From Bacteroidales bacterium (GTDB lineage: Bacteria > Bacteroidota > Bacteroidia > Bacteroidales > Tenuifilaceae): a stretch of DNA of 12,794 bases. Below the pieces are notes generated by a model. It saw only the letters and a list, made by a program, of their open reading frames with translations, ran no database searches and was not told where the DNA came from. This document shows positions 6,670 to 12,794 of the stretch, one piece after another; the first letter of the stretch is position 1, and each line of letters opens with the position of its first letter. The DNA lies in contig DQHR01000124.1 in the NCBI GenBank assembly GCA_003531155.1, forward strand, positions 11,593 through 24,386. Direction: 5' to 3'. Position numbers and translations under genes: made by a program.

Positions 6670-8085
6670 CTAATTATCGAGTTTAACTACTGTTATTCCT
6701 GCACCTCCAAATTCGATATGCTCATCGGCAAATGATTTTACGCCTGGATGAGTTGCCAAATATTCGCGAATCAGCTGACGTAAAATACCATTCCCTTTTC
6801 CGTGTAAAACTCGAACCTGTCCTATGCCCAGCATCAAAGCCTCATCAACCAAATCCTGTGTAGCGCCAATAGCTTCATCGACTCGAAAACCCCGTAAATC
6901 GATCTCCGACTTAAAATTCAGCCTTTTCTTATGAGTATCAACAGTTACACTAGTTCGTGGTTGAGAAACTTCTCTATTAGCTTTCCGATACTCGTTTGAT
7001 GAGATTATTTCCAATTTATCAATACTTATGCTCGTCATCATATTTCCAAATACAATTACTGCATTTTTAGGGCCAACTTCAAACACCTCTCCAACGACAT
7101 CCTGATCTTTTAATTTTACTTTATCCCCTTTTTCAAGGCTCTTGGATTCAGATTTTGACTCAACAGCAATTTTTGAGTCCTCTTCTTTACTTAATTTATC
7201 TTTGCGTCTTTTTTGTCGTTCTTTTAACTGTTCAATTTTTTTATCAATCGCCTCATCTTGTGCACTCAGATTATTCTGAAAATCTTCTTTAAAGCCCTCT
7301 AGTTCTGCTCGAACCTCCTTGGTTCGCTCTTTCTCAGCATTCGTTTCTTTGATTGTTCGAATGGTATTCTCAATCTGTCGATTTGTTTCGGCAAGTAACT
7401 GCTCAGCCTCTTTTTTAGCTTTTGATAGAATTTCTTTTCTCTGAGTTTTTATAGCCATCAACTCCTGCTCAAGGTTCTTTTCTGCTTCCTCTGCTTTCTT
7501 ATTTGAAATACGAATATTGTCACGTTTCTTTTCCCAGTAACGCTTGTCGCGCGAAATCTCACGCAGATACTTCTCGAAACTAATATAATCCACTCCCACT
7601 TTTGATGAGGCCATATGAAGAACATCCTCGGGCAACCCAATTTTTCGCGCAATTTCAAAAGCAAAACTACTTCCTGGCTTGCCAATTTCGAGTTTAAAGA
7701 GCGGTTGAATTTTACTTACATCAAAAAGCATGGCACCATTAACAACTCCTTGATTATTTGCTGCAAAATGCTTTAGGTTTGTATAATGAGTGGTTATAAC
7801 ACCCAGTGTTCCCTGTTCGCAAAAACGCTGAAGTATTGATTCGGCAATAGCCCCACCAACCATTGGTTCAGTACCTGCTCCAAACTCATCAATAAGAACT
7901 AACGACTTAGAATCTGCGTTTCGAAGAAATTGCTTCATATTAAGCAAGTGCGAACTATAAGTGCTTAAATCGTTCTCTATTGACTGCTCGTCGCCAATAT
8001 CGATAAAGATTTTATCGAAAATTCCAATCTCAGAGTTCTCTAAAAGCGAAGGAAGAAATCCGCATTGGAGCATATATTGAAGCAA
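6670..8085 (-). CDS. MutS2 C-terminal fragment (possible reinitiation)
   Basis: An open frame resumes right after the TGA; possible restarts are TTG at 8085 or ATG at 8073, 28-40 bases downstream of the stop. The piece lacks Walker A but has Walker B, a coiled coil rich in Lys/Glu (roughly residues 180-310 of the fragment) and a whole Smr domain (395-471). A Smr piece alone could in principle retain nuclease function, but whether it is translated is unknown. Confidence 0.45.
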   Translation of the reverse strand: MLQYMLQCGFLPSLLENSEIGIFDKIFIDIGDEQSIENDLSTYSSHLLNMKQFLRNADSKSLVLIDEFGAGTEPMVGGAIAESILQRFCEQGTLGVITTHYTNLKHFAANNQGVVNGAMLFDVSKIQPLFKLEIGKPGSSFAFEIARKIGLPEDVLHMASSKVGVDYISFEKYLREISRDKRYWEKKRDNIRISNKKAEEAEKNLEQELMAIKTQRKEILSKAKKEAEQLLAETNRQIENTIRTIKETNAEKERTKEVRAELEGFKEDFQNNLSAQDEAIDKKIEQLKERQKRRKDKLSKEEDSKIAVESKSESKSLEKGDKVKLKDQDVVGEVFEVGPKNAVIVFGNMMTSISIDKLEIISSNEYRKANREVSQPRTSVTVDTHKKRLNFKSEIDLRGFRVDEAIGATQDLVDEALMLGIGQVRVLHGKGNGILRQLIREYLATHPGVKSFADEHIEFGGAGITVVKLDN

Positions 8086-8112
8086 ACCAACCGTTTTAAG
8101 GCAAACAGATTT

Positions 8113-8115
8113 TCA
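8113..8115 (-). other. In-frame TGA replacing Walker A glycine in mutS2
   Basis: Coding strand reads GCT GGT TGA AAA TCT: Ala-Gly-stop-Lys-Ser. MutS family proteins have GPNAGGKS/T here, so the TGA stands exactly at the second Gly. A G to T change (GGA to TGA) is the minimal explanation. No frameshift is needed. Confidence 0.95.
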
Positions 8116-9162
8116 ACCAGCATTAGGTCCTGAAATCAATAAAATTCGTTCGCTAGTATTTAGCTCTATATCAAGGGGAATGACTTCTTTTCCCTCACGC
8201 TTAAGCGTTAAATAAAGCAAAGGATGCTTAGCCTGACGAATAAAAATATGTGGTTTATCTATTAATATTGGTTTTGCACCATTAACCTCAATAGCAAAAA
8301 GAGCTTTTGCTCTTATAAAATCGATTGTACCAAGAAAGTCATATGCTTGTAATAGGTCTGGAATGTAAGGACGAATAGCATCAGAAAATTCAACCAAAAT
8401 CCGAACTAACTCACGACGCTCGGCATATTCCAACTCTCTTAACTCATTATTAAGTTCAACAACCTCAACAGGTTCGATATAAACCGTTTTGCCTGTTGCT
8501 GACTCATCATGTACAAAACCTTTAATTTTTCTCTTGTTCGATGCAGATACCGGTATTACAATTCGACCATCTCTCACCGATGGTGAAGCATCAGCATCAG
8601 CAAATCCTTCGGACTGTGCCGATTTTAATATTGATTGAATACGCTTTGAGACAGATGCTTGCTTTGATGATATTTCAGAACGAATTCGAGCCAATTCTGG
8701 CGAGGCATTATCCTTTATTCGTCCAAACTTATTAAGGATAGAATCGATTCTATCAGTAACAAATGGGTAATAAGATAGATTTTTGGTAAGGTTGGTAAGG
8801 TTGGGGTATTTTGGTTCCTCACCTTTACGGAAAAATGAAAGTAAGGCTTTAATTGAATCAAGAGATTTTCGTAAATCAAATAATTCATGCTCATCGAGCC
8901 AAGTTCCAGCTAACTTAATTCGCTCCAAAAAAGGTGTTGTATCGATATAATTATCTACAGGAAATGAATCATCCATAAGGCAAATGGTTTTCATCTCATC
9001 AACCTCCGATATCATTCTGTTTACATTCTCAAAGTCAGTATTAAAATTAGCACCAACAACCTTTTTGCTACCTAAACCGCAAAGGCAACGCAGCGAGACC
9101 AATTCGCGAATTCGATCAAAACCTACCTTTTCCTCAAAATTCTGTGGGTAAATAAACTCCAT
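8113..9162 (-). CDS. MutS2 N-terminal fragment ending at the TGA
   Basis: This is the 349-residue product under the standard code. It starts MEFIYPQNFEEKVGFDRIRELV, as in MutS2, and includes the core/lever helices (residues 20-310). A conserved clamp stretch GRIVIPVSASNKRKIKG and DESATGKTVYIEP sits near 200-230. It ends ILLISGPNAG, cutting off the Walker A lysine and all later ATPase parts. It would retain at most dimer or DNA/ribosome contact ability. Confidence 0.6.
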   Translation of the reverse strand: MEFIYPQNFEEKVGFDRIRELVSLRCLCGLGSKKVVGANFNTDFENVNRMISEVDEMKTICLMDDSFPVDNYIDTTPFLERIKLAGTWLDEHELFDLRKSLDSIKALLSFFRKGEEPKYPNLTNLTKNLSYYPFVTDRIDSILNKFGRIKDNASPELARIRSEISSKQASVSKRIQSILKSAQSEGFADADASPSVRDGRIVIPVSASNKRKIKGFVHDESATGKTVYIEPVEVVELNNELRELEYAERRELVRILVEFSDAIRPYIPDLLQAYDFLGTIDFIRAKALFAIEVNGAKPILIDKPHIFIRQAKHPLLYLTLKREGKEVIPLDIELNTSERILLISGPNAG

Positions 9163-9181
9163 ATTCTTATAAAATTCAGCA

Positions 9182-9189
9182 CAAAGTTA
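9182..9189 (-). promoter_or_regulatory. Possible mutS2 -7 box
   Basis: TAACTTTG on the minus strand is a perfect TAnnTTTG match, 19 bases before the mutS2 ATG. No TTG sits at the expected -33 distance, so support is partial. Confidence 0.35.
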
Positions 9190-9229
9190 AATAATAAGGG
9201 TTCATCACGCATATAACAAGAGGCAATAT

Positions 9230-9260
9230 TTTGCCAATCAATAAAAATGTATAAACTTTG
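9230..9260 (+). promoter_or_regulatory. Promoter for the DUF3795 gene
   Basis: TTTG (9230-9233), exactly 19 bases, then AAACTTTG (9253-9260), seven of eight to TAnnTTTG. The ATG follows 21 bases after the -7 box. Good spacing for the Bacteroidota consensus. Confidence 0.5.
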
Positions 9261-9281
9261 GGATAGATAATACGATGAAAT

Positions 9282-9731
9282 ATGTACAATAAAGCGTTAG
9301 AATATCTTGGTCCATGTGGCATTAACTGTCAAAAGTGTTTTGCTTATAGCAATGGAAGCATAAAGAATCATAGCGAAAATCTATTAAAAAATCTGGGAAA
9401 CTTTGATATCTACGCTAAAAGGTTTACTGAACTACTTAATGAGCCTGTATTTAACAAATATTCCGACTTTAAAGAAATGCTTGAGTATTTTGCATCAGGA
9501 AATTGCAAAGGTTGTCGCAAACAAGAGTGCCATCTATTCAAATCGTGCAATATTAGGAATTGTCATAAAGAGAAATCTGTAGACTTTTGCTTTCAATGCA
9601 AAGAATTTCCTTGCAACAATACAGGGTTTGATGAGCATCTCAGGAAACGTTGGCAGTCTATTAATCTTAGGATGAAAGAAATTGGACCCGAGTCCTACTA
9701 TAACGAAATTAAGGATAACCCCAGATACTAA
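9282..9731 (+). CDS. DUF3795-family cysteine-rich protein
   Basis: A 149-residue soluble protein of unknown function belonging to the DUF3795 family. It has eleven cysteines in family-typical clusters: PCGINCQKC (12, 16, 19), CKGC (75, 78) followed by C83, C89 and C94, and CFQCKEFPC (103, 106, 111). These spacings suggest metal or Fe-S binding, not proven. The start at 9282 fits the family opening (YLGPCGINC) and the promoter just upstream. It is divergent from mutS2, and its TAA directly abuts the stop of the barrel-like gene on the other strand. Confidence 0.85.
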   Translation: MYNKALEYLGPCGINCQKCFAYSNGSIKNHSENLLKNLGNFDIYAKRFTELLNEPVFNKYSDFKEMLEYFASGNCKGCRKQECHLFKSCNIRNCHKEKSVDFCFQCKEFPCNNTGFDEHLRKRWQSINLRMKEIGPESYYNEIKDNPRY

Positions 9732-10745
9732 TTACCAGCTAAAAAAGGATCTAAAAATAACACCGTGCCTATAATATAGTAAACTTGGATCATATCCCAA
9801 ATCAGTTATTTTCTTGGCAGCTCCCGAAAAATTAGCAACCATTGCACCAGAGAATTCATACCCTAAACCTATAATAAATATTCCTTTCCCAATATTAGTG
9901 CTCCACTTAGGGCCAACAGAAATTTGATATTCAACCAAGCCAGTAAACAAATCTCCACCAACAGATTTTCGACCAGGGTTAACCTCCTCTGCCTTTTTAA
10001 TTGCTTGATCGGTTAAATAGCTCATACCAAAGCCCAGTTTATCCTGCGTTGCAGCAAAAATTCCAAAACCCGGTTTGCTGCGTATTATTCCTTTTTTAGT
10101 AATTGCCTCGGATTGCATTAGGTCAAACCCAAACAAAAACGAATAAGCCATAATGGAAAACTTTTTATCAAAAACAGGAATTCCATATTTTTGATGCGCC
10201 TGATCGGATTGAGTTATCAATGTATTAACCTGTATGGGTACTTTTAATGATGTGTAGCCTAGACCAATATAAGTTCCTGCCATCTTAGACTTACCTAAAC
10301 TCAACAATAAATCAATATTAGTATAATGATAACTAAAAGGAAATGTAGGTGAATAATCCGGGATTACATTTCCTGTCCATTTTGCATTTCCTGAAATTTT
10401 ACCAGTTTGTATCCTGAGGTAAGTTCTCTTAAATCCCAAATATCCAGAGAATTTATACAGTTTACCAATAAAATTGTCTTCGAGTTGCACATTCACTCCA
10501 AGTCTTAATGGCATTTTCCGCCCAGTAATTGAGCCCTCCCACGTTGTCATGGATGTTGCATCGAAATCATACTTTAGAAGCTGTTTTTGAGCAATAATGC
10601 TTGAGAATCCCCAAGAATTACTAGGCACCCATGAAACGCCTAATATAAAAGGAACCTTTGATTGCTTTTCAGCACTATCATCCTGTGCGATTAGCCCGTT
10701 TATGAAAAACAACATTAGTAATAAAGAAAGGAAAGAGTTCTTCAT
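9732..10745 (-). CDS. Secreted/outer-membrane barrel-like protein of unknown function
   Basis: This is a 337-residue protein I cannot name. A signal peptide is clear: basic MKNS, a hydrophobic run to about residue 20, then IAQ/DDS as a likely cleavage site. The mature part is rich in alternating aromatic and small residues (for example YSFLFGFDLM, FIIGLGYEF) as in beta barrels. It ends in FRSFFSW; a final aromatic residue is typical of outer-membrane barrels. An outer-membrane location is therefore likely but inferred. It is preceded by a rubrerythrin terminator and its own TAAGTTTG box, so it appears to be transcribed alone. It ends exactly where the DUF3795 gene ends on the opposite strand. 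Confidence 0.65.
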   Translation of the reverse strand: MKNSFLSLLLMLFFINGLIAQDDSAEKQSKVPFILGVSWVPSNSWGFSSIIAQKQLLKYDFDATSMTTWEGSITGRKMPLRLGVNVQLEDNFIGKLYKFSGYLGFKRTYLRIQTGKISGNAKWTGNVIPDYSPTFPFSYHYTNIDLLLSLGKSKMAGTYIGLGYTSLKVPIQVNTLITQSDQAHQKYGIPVFDKKFSIMAYSFLFGFDLMQSEAITKKGIIRSKPGFGIFAATQDKLGFGMSYLTDQAIKKAEEVNPGRKSVGGDLFTGLVEYQISVGPKWSTNIGKGIFIIGLGYEFSGAMVANFSGAAKKITDLGYDPSLLYYRHGVIFRSFFSW

Positions 10746-10761
10746 ATCAAACTATTTTTCT

Positions 10762-10769
10762 CAAACTTA
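10762..10769 (-). promoter_or_regulatory. -7 box for the barrel-like protein
   Basis: TAAGTTTG on the minus strand matches TAnnTTTG perfectly, 16 bases before the ATG. No clear -33 TTG is found at the right distance. Confidence 0.35.
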
Positions 10770-10822
10770 ATAATTTATGATCCTTTAACCCATTTCACTA
10801 TTACGATAAAGAACATTTAAAT

Positions 10823-10853
10823 AAAAAGAGGTACTAATCTATATTAGCACCTC
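10823..10853 (-). terminator. Intrinsic terminator after rubrerythrin
   Basis: Arms at 10828-10838 (GAGGTACTAAT) and 10843-10853 (ATTAGCACCTC) pair over 11 bases, with a single position that is a G-U wobble in the minus-strand RNA; the loop is four bases. On the minus strand TTTTT (plus AAAAA 10823-10827) follows. Confidence 0.75.
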
Positions 10854-10875
10854 TGAATGTAAAAGGTTAATCAAT

Positions 10876-11454
10876 TTAATAATTTGATGCCTTTTCTTCG
10901 AAATAAGCCTCTGGATGGTTACAAACAGGGCAATTCTTTAATGCTTTCTTGCCTTTATGAACATGACCGCATTTACGGCAAACCCATTCAACTTCCTCCT
11001 CGCGTTCAAAAACCGTTCCTGATTCAACTCGTTCTAACAACTTTTTGTAACGTTCTTCGTGTTCTTTCTCAATCTTTGCTATTAACTTAAAAGCAGTCGC
11101 AATCTTTTTAAATCCCTCCTGTTCGGCAATTTCAGCAAAATGTGGATACAAATCCGTCCACTCTTCGTGCTCACCCATTGCAGCAGCTTTTAAATTCTCG
11201 GCGGTTGTTCCTATTGAACCAGCTGGGTAAGTAGCAGTAATCTCAACTGGGCCACCTTCGAGAAACCTAAAGAAAATTTTTGCATGTGTTTCTTCTTGCA
11301 TTGCTGTTTCAAGGAAAAATGCAGCAATTTGCTCATAACCCTCTTCTTTTGCTTTCTTCGAAAAAAATGTATAGCGATTCTTTGCCTGCGATTCACCCGC
11401 AAATGCTTTAAGAAGGTTCTTTTCTGTTTGAGTTCCTTTTATGCTTTTGTCCAT
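10876..11454 (-). CDS. rbr: Rubrerythrin
   Basis: Rubrerythrin is a cytosolic non-haem di-iron peroxidase that removes hydrogen peroxide, typical of anaerobes. The protein has 192 residues, the usual length. The ferritin-like part carries iron ligands E21 (AGESQAKNRY), E54 and H57 (EETH), E95 and E98 (GEHEEW), and E129 and H132 (EKEH). The C-terminal rubredoxin domain has C159-x2-C162 and C175-x2-C178. No ligand is missing. The ATG at 11454 follows a good promoter by about 24 bases. It is followed by a terminator and so appears to be a single-gene unit. The neighbouring thioredoxin genes also suggest a redox role. Peroxide control is plausible (see the dyad at 11484-11500). Confidence 0.96.
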   Translation of the reverse strand: MDKSIKGTQTEKNLLKAFAGESQAKNRYTFFSKKAKEEGYEQIAAFFLETAMQEETHAKIFFRFLEGGPVEITATYPAGSIGTTAENLKAAAMGEHEEWTDLYPHFAEIAEQEGFKKIATAFKLIAKIEKEHEERYKKLLERVESGTVFEREEEVEWVCRKCGHVHKGKKALKNCPVCNHPEAYFEEKASNY

Positions 11455-11478
11455 GGTTTAATATTTAGGTTTAAGCAT

Positions 11479-11510
11479 CAAATATAATAAATGTTATTAT
11501 GTACTGTCAA
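11479..11510 (-). promoter_or_regulatory. Rubrerythrin promoter
   Basis: On the minus strand TTG (11508-11510), 21 bases, TATATTTG (11479-11486): a perfect -7 match with acceptable spacing. Expected leader is about 20 bases. Confidence 0.6.
11484..11500. promoter_or_regulatory. AT-rich dyad inside the rubrerythrin promoter
   Basis: ATAATAA (11484-11490), ATG, TTATTAT (11494-11500) make a 17-base inverted repeat, overlapping the -7 box and lying inside the promoter. Its size suits a PerR/Fur-type repressor, and about 10 of 14 defined PerR-box bases agree. AT richness makes such a match weak evidence. Confidence 0.35.
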
Positions 11511-11512
11511 TT

Positions 11513-11548
11513 GAAAAACAAAAAGGGCTGTCTTAAAACAGCCCTTTT
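11513..11548 (-). terminator. Intrinsic terminator of the thioredoxin operon
   Basis: A perfect 11-base stem, AAAAGGGCTGT (11521-11531) and ACAGCCCTTTT (11538-11548), with a 6-base loop. In minus-strand RNA it ends in U4-G-U5, a good release signal. It sits between the peroxiredoxin-like gene and the rubrerythrin promoter. Confidence 0.85.
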
Positions 11549-11588
11549 AATTGAAATAAAAAGCAAAAAAAAACACTAAACACTAACC

Positions 11589-12191
11589 TTAACGCTTAAC
11601 CTTTATGCCACATCCAACAGCCTTTGTTTCTTTTAATGCAATCATTTTACCAGCCAACAAAGCATCAACAGCATTCTCAAGGTATTTCTCCTTTACCATT
11701 GAAGCATCTTTGTAATTATCATCAATAGTACCAATGTATTCAACAACAATGTCTTTACCTTTTTTATTTAGCAAAAAAACATGTGGCGTTTTTGCTGCTC
11801 CGAAAACAGGAAAAACTTTTTGACCTTCATCAAACAAGTATGGGAATGGGTAAGATTTTTCTTTTGCCCTTGCAACCATTAAATCATAAGAATCTTCGGG
11901 TTGCACTTCAGGATTATTCGGATTAATAGCAACAACAGGATAACCTAAACCTTCATACTTTTTATGAATATTGATAATTCTATCTTCATATGCTTTTGCG
12001 TAAGGGCAGTGGTTACAAGTAAAAATTAAGATTACACCCTTTGATTTACTGAAATCACTTAAGGATACCATCTTACCATCAACATTTTTAAGCTTAAAAT
12101 CAGCTACTTTATCACCAATTTTATAGCCTTGTGCTATCAGAATAGATGTTGTAAACATCATCAGTGCAAAAACAGAAATTATTTTTTTCAT
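11589..12191 (-). CDS. Periplasmic peroxiredoxin-like thioredoxin-fold protein
   Basis: This 200-residue exported thioredoxin-fold protein is of the redoxin/PRX-like-1 type. Residues 1-20 form a signal peptide (MKKII, then a hydrophobic run to ILIAQ). The mature protein starts YKIGDKVADFKLKNVDGK, as in AhpC/TSA proteins. The active site is C59-N-H-C62 in FTCNHCPYAKAYE, and the cis-proline is P136 in AKTPHVFLL. A third cysteine, C194 in AVGCGIK near the end, is typical of this subgroup and may take part in disulphide exchange. It probably reduces disulphides or peroxides in the periplasm; the partner is unknown. It starts 11 bases after the upstream TlpA-like gene, so the two form an operon, and an intrinsic terminator follows. 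Confidence 0.82.
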   Translation of the reverse strand: MKKIISVFALMMFTTSILIAQGYKIGDKVADFKLKNVDGKMVSLSDFSKSKGVILIFTCNHCPYAKAYEDRIINIHKKYEGLGYPVVAINPNNPEVQPEDSYDLMVARAKEKSYPFPYLFDEGQKVFPVFGAAKTPHVFLLNKKGKDIVVEYIGTIDDNYKDASMVKEKYLENAVDALLAGKMIALKETKAVGCGIKVKR

Positions 12192-12202
12192 AACGGTTGA
12201 TT

Positions 12203-12712
12203 TTAATTATTAGAATTTATGAGATGTTCTTTAAATGCAATATTAAGTTCGTTATAGGTTAACTCTTTTTCAAAAAAAGTTCTTTTCTCCTTACTGTAAA
12301 TCAGCGTTGCAGGTAATGCTCCACTCCAACTTGAGTCAACCTTGCTTATCCATGAATTTTGGTTAGGGTCATCAAGCATAATTACATCCAACCTAGATTT
12401 TTGGGCCTTCAAAAAAGGGATTAACCTTTTATCGTACTGATCGGGAAAATCTAGATTAATCATTAAAACCTTTACTTTCTTATTGATATTCTCACTAGCA
12501 AGCTGCTCGAAAAAGGGAAACTCTTTTACACAAGGAGAACACCATGTTGCCCAAAAATTAATCACATAAACAGAATCGGTTTGTTTGTTCAGCCATTTTT
12601 CAATACCAGTAAAATTGGTAATTGGGATATTCTGATAATGTGAATCGGGATTGCATGAAGCAAAACAACCAATTAATATGATTATAAAAATGATATTTCT
12701 ACCAAGAACCAT
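12203..12712 (-). CDS. TlpA/ResA-like thioredoxin lipoprotein
   Basis: A 169-residue envelope thioredoxin that probably keeps cysteines of exported proteins reduced. The N-terminus has a hydrophobic stretch ending in a lipobox; LIGC (C16) fits best, while FASC (C20) is a second possibility. The thioredoxin active site is C58-S-P-C61 in INFWATWCSPCVKEFP, and the cis-proline is P134 in GALPATLIYS. All core residues are present. It is the first gene of a two-gene unit with the peroxiredoxin-like gene. The ATG at 12712 is the only good start; a 17-base dyad lies 10 bases upstream. Confidence 0.85.
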   Translation of the reverse strand: MVLGRNIIFIIILIGCFASCNPDSHYQNIPITNFTGIEKWLNKQTDSVYVINFWATWCSPCVKEFPFFEQLASENINKKVKVLMINLDFPDQYDKRLIPFLKAQKSRLDVIMLDDPNQNSWISKVDSSWSGALPATLIYSKEKRTFFEKELTYNELNIAFKEHLINSNN

Positions 12713-12721
12713 AATCGTCTA

Positions 12722-12738
12722 TTTAGATTCAATCTAAA
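12722..12738. promoter_or_regulatory. 17-base palindrome upstream of the thioredoxin operon
   Basis: TTTAGATT (12722-12729), central C, AATCTAAA (12731-12738) is a perfect inverted repeat. The inner 7-1-7 layout is that of Fur/PerR-family sites, with 10 of 14 bases agreeing with the PerR consensus. It sits between a presumed promoter and the ATG. I could not identify a convincing promoter in the 82 bases available. Confidence 0.4.
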
Positions 12739-12771
12739 CAGCAATTTTTCGATATTGTTCTAAGAAACATA

Positions 12772-12791
12772 AATAAAAAACGAGGTCGTTT
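12772..12791 (-). terminator. Possible terminator of a minus-strand gene beyond the window
   Basis: AAACGA (12778-12783) and TCGTTT (12786-12791) pair, and on the minus strand TTT-ATTT follows the stem. The stem is short and the loop only two bases. If real, it separates the thioredoxin operon from a gene upstream of it, outside the window. Confidence 0.35.
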
Positions 12792-12794
12792 CAG

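Larger units (their letters stand above)
6670..9162 (-). pseudogene. mutS2: MutS2, interrupted by an in-frame TGA in Walker A
   Basis: MutS2 is a homodimeric ATPase with a C-terminal Smr nuclease domain, known for suppressing recombination or rescuing collided ribosomes. The frame from ATG 9162 to TAG 6670 spans 830 residues, the usual size for this family, if one TGA at 8113-8115 is read through. Order: MutS core (about 1-310), Walker A at 345-352 (GPNAG-stop-KS), Walker B LVLIDE (421-426) followed by FGAGTEP, long charged coiled coil, then Smr with IDLRG (754-758) and HGKGNG (787-792). Everything else appears conserved with no second lesion. A TAACTTTG -7 box lies at 9182-9189. The disruption could be a true recent nonsense mutation, a sequencing error (GGA to TGA), or UGA readthrough. 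With standard code the product is two pieces, neither with a complete ATPase. Confidence 0.85.

Noticed and set aside
8113..8115. Selenocysteine at the mutS2 TGA
   Set aside because: The position is a Walker A glycine, not a redox cysteine, and no SECIS-like hairpin stands out just downstream.
6670..9162. Genome-wide UGA reassignment to Gly or Trp as the cause of the mutS2 stop
   Set aside because: The roughly 3,400 other codons in the window contain no in-frame TGA, while Gly and Trp occur often through normal codons. A reassigned code would show several.
9282..12712. Defence island, toxin-antitoxin or mobile element in the right third
   Set aside because: All genes there are recognisable DUF3795, barrel-like, rubrerythrin and thioredoxin-type proteins; no nuclease, integrase, repeats or transfer signs.

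Overview
The window looks like a piece of a Bacteroidota chromosome, probably Bacteroidales or Marinilabiliales-like; the order is inference. DNA is AT-rich and most genes lack a clear Shine-Dalgarno. Several starts are preceded by the Bacteroidota promoter pattern TTG/TTTG, about 19-21 bases, then TAnnTTTG. Protein flavour agrees: lone FtsE, MutS2 with a Smr tail, DUF3795, an outer-membrane-like barrel protein and a lipoprotein TlpA-like thioredoxin. Nearly all genes are on the minus strand and nearly all end in TAA. No RNA gene, CRISPR array, transposase, phage gene or obvious accessory island is visible. This is mostly housekeeping DNA.

Layout. 1-1109 is the N-terminal two thirds of a methylcrotonyl-CoA carboxylase beta subunit, cut by the window edge. 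1382-3472 holds two DNA-maintenance genes, dinB (Pol IV) and nth (endonuclease III). They are separated by a 360-base gap with a dyad-containing dinB promoter, CGCAAAGA repeats and a REP-like inverted repeat. ftsE is divergent from nth. 4387-6601 is a translationally overlapping pair on the minus strand: a polysaccharide-deacetylase-like protein and a GNAT/FemAB-like acyltransferase, candidates for modifying a cell-surface polymer. An 8-base C tract lies just before the deacetylase start. 6670-9162 is mutS2, interrupted by a single in-frame TGA inside its Walker A motif. 9282-9731 is a Cys-rich DUF3795 protein, which abuts (stop codon to stop codon) a secreted barrel-like protein on the other strand. 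10876-12712 is a redox/oxidative-stress block: rubrerythrin, then a two-gene operon of a lipoprotein TlpA-like thioredoxin and a periplasmic peroxiredoxin-like thioredoxin, separated by good intrinsic terminators.

Most notable is the mutS2 nonsense codon. The frame is intact on both sides, and only the glycine before the invariant Walker A lysine is replaced by TGA (one base away from GGA). The other genes contain no in-frame TGA, so genome-wide UGA reassignment is unlikely. A recent point mutation or a base-call error is the simplest reading. Secondary points are the operator-like dyads in the dinB, rubrerythrin and thioredoxin upstream regions, the C8 tract, and the intergenic REP-like element. 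I do not see a convincing new biological system.
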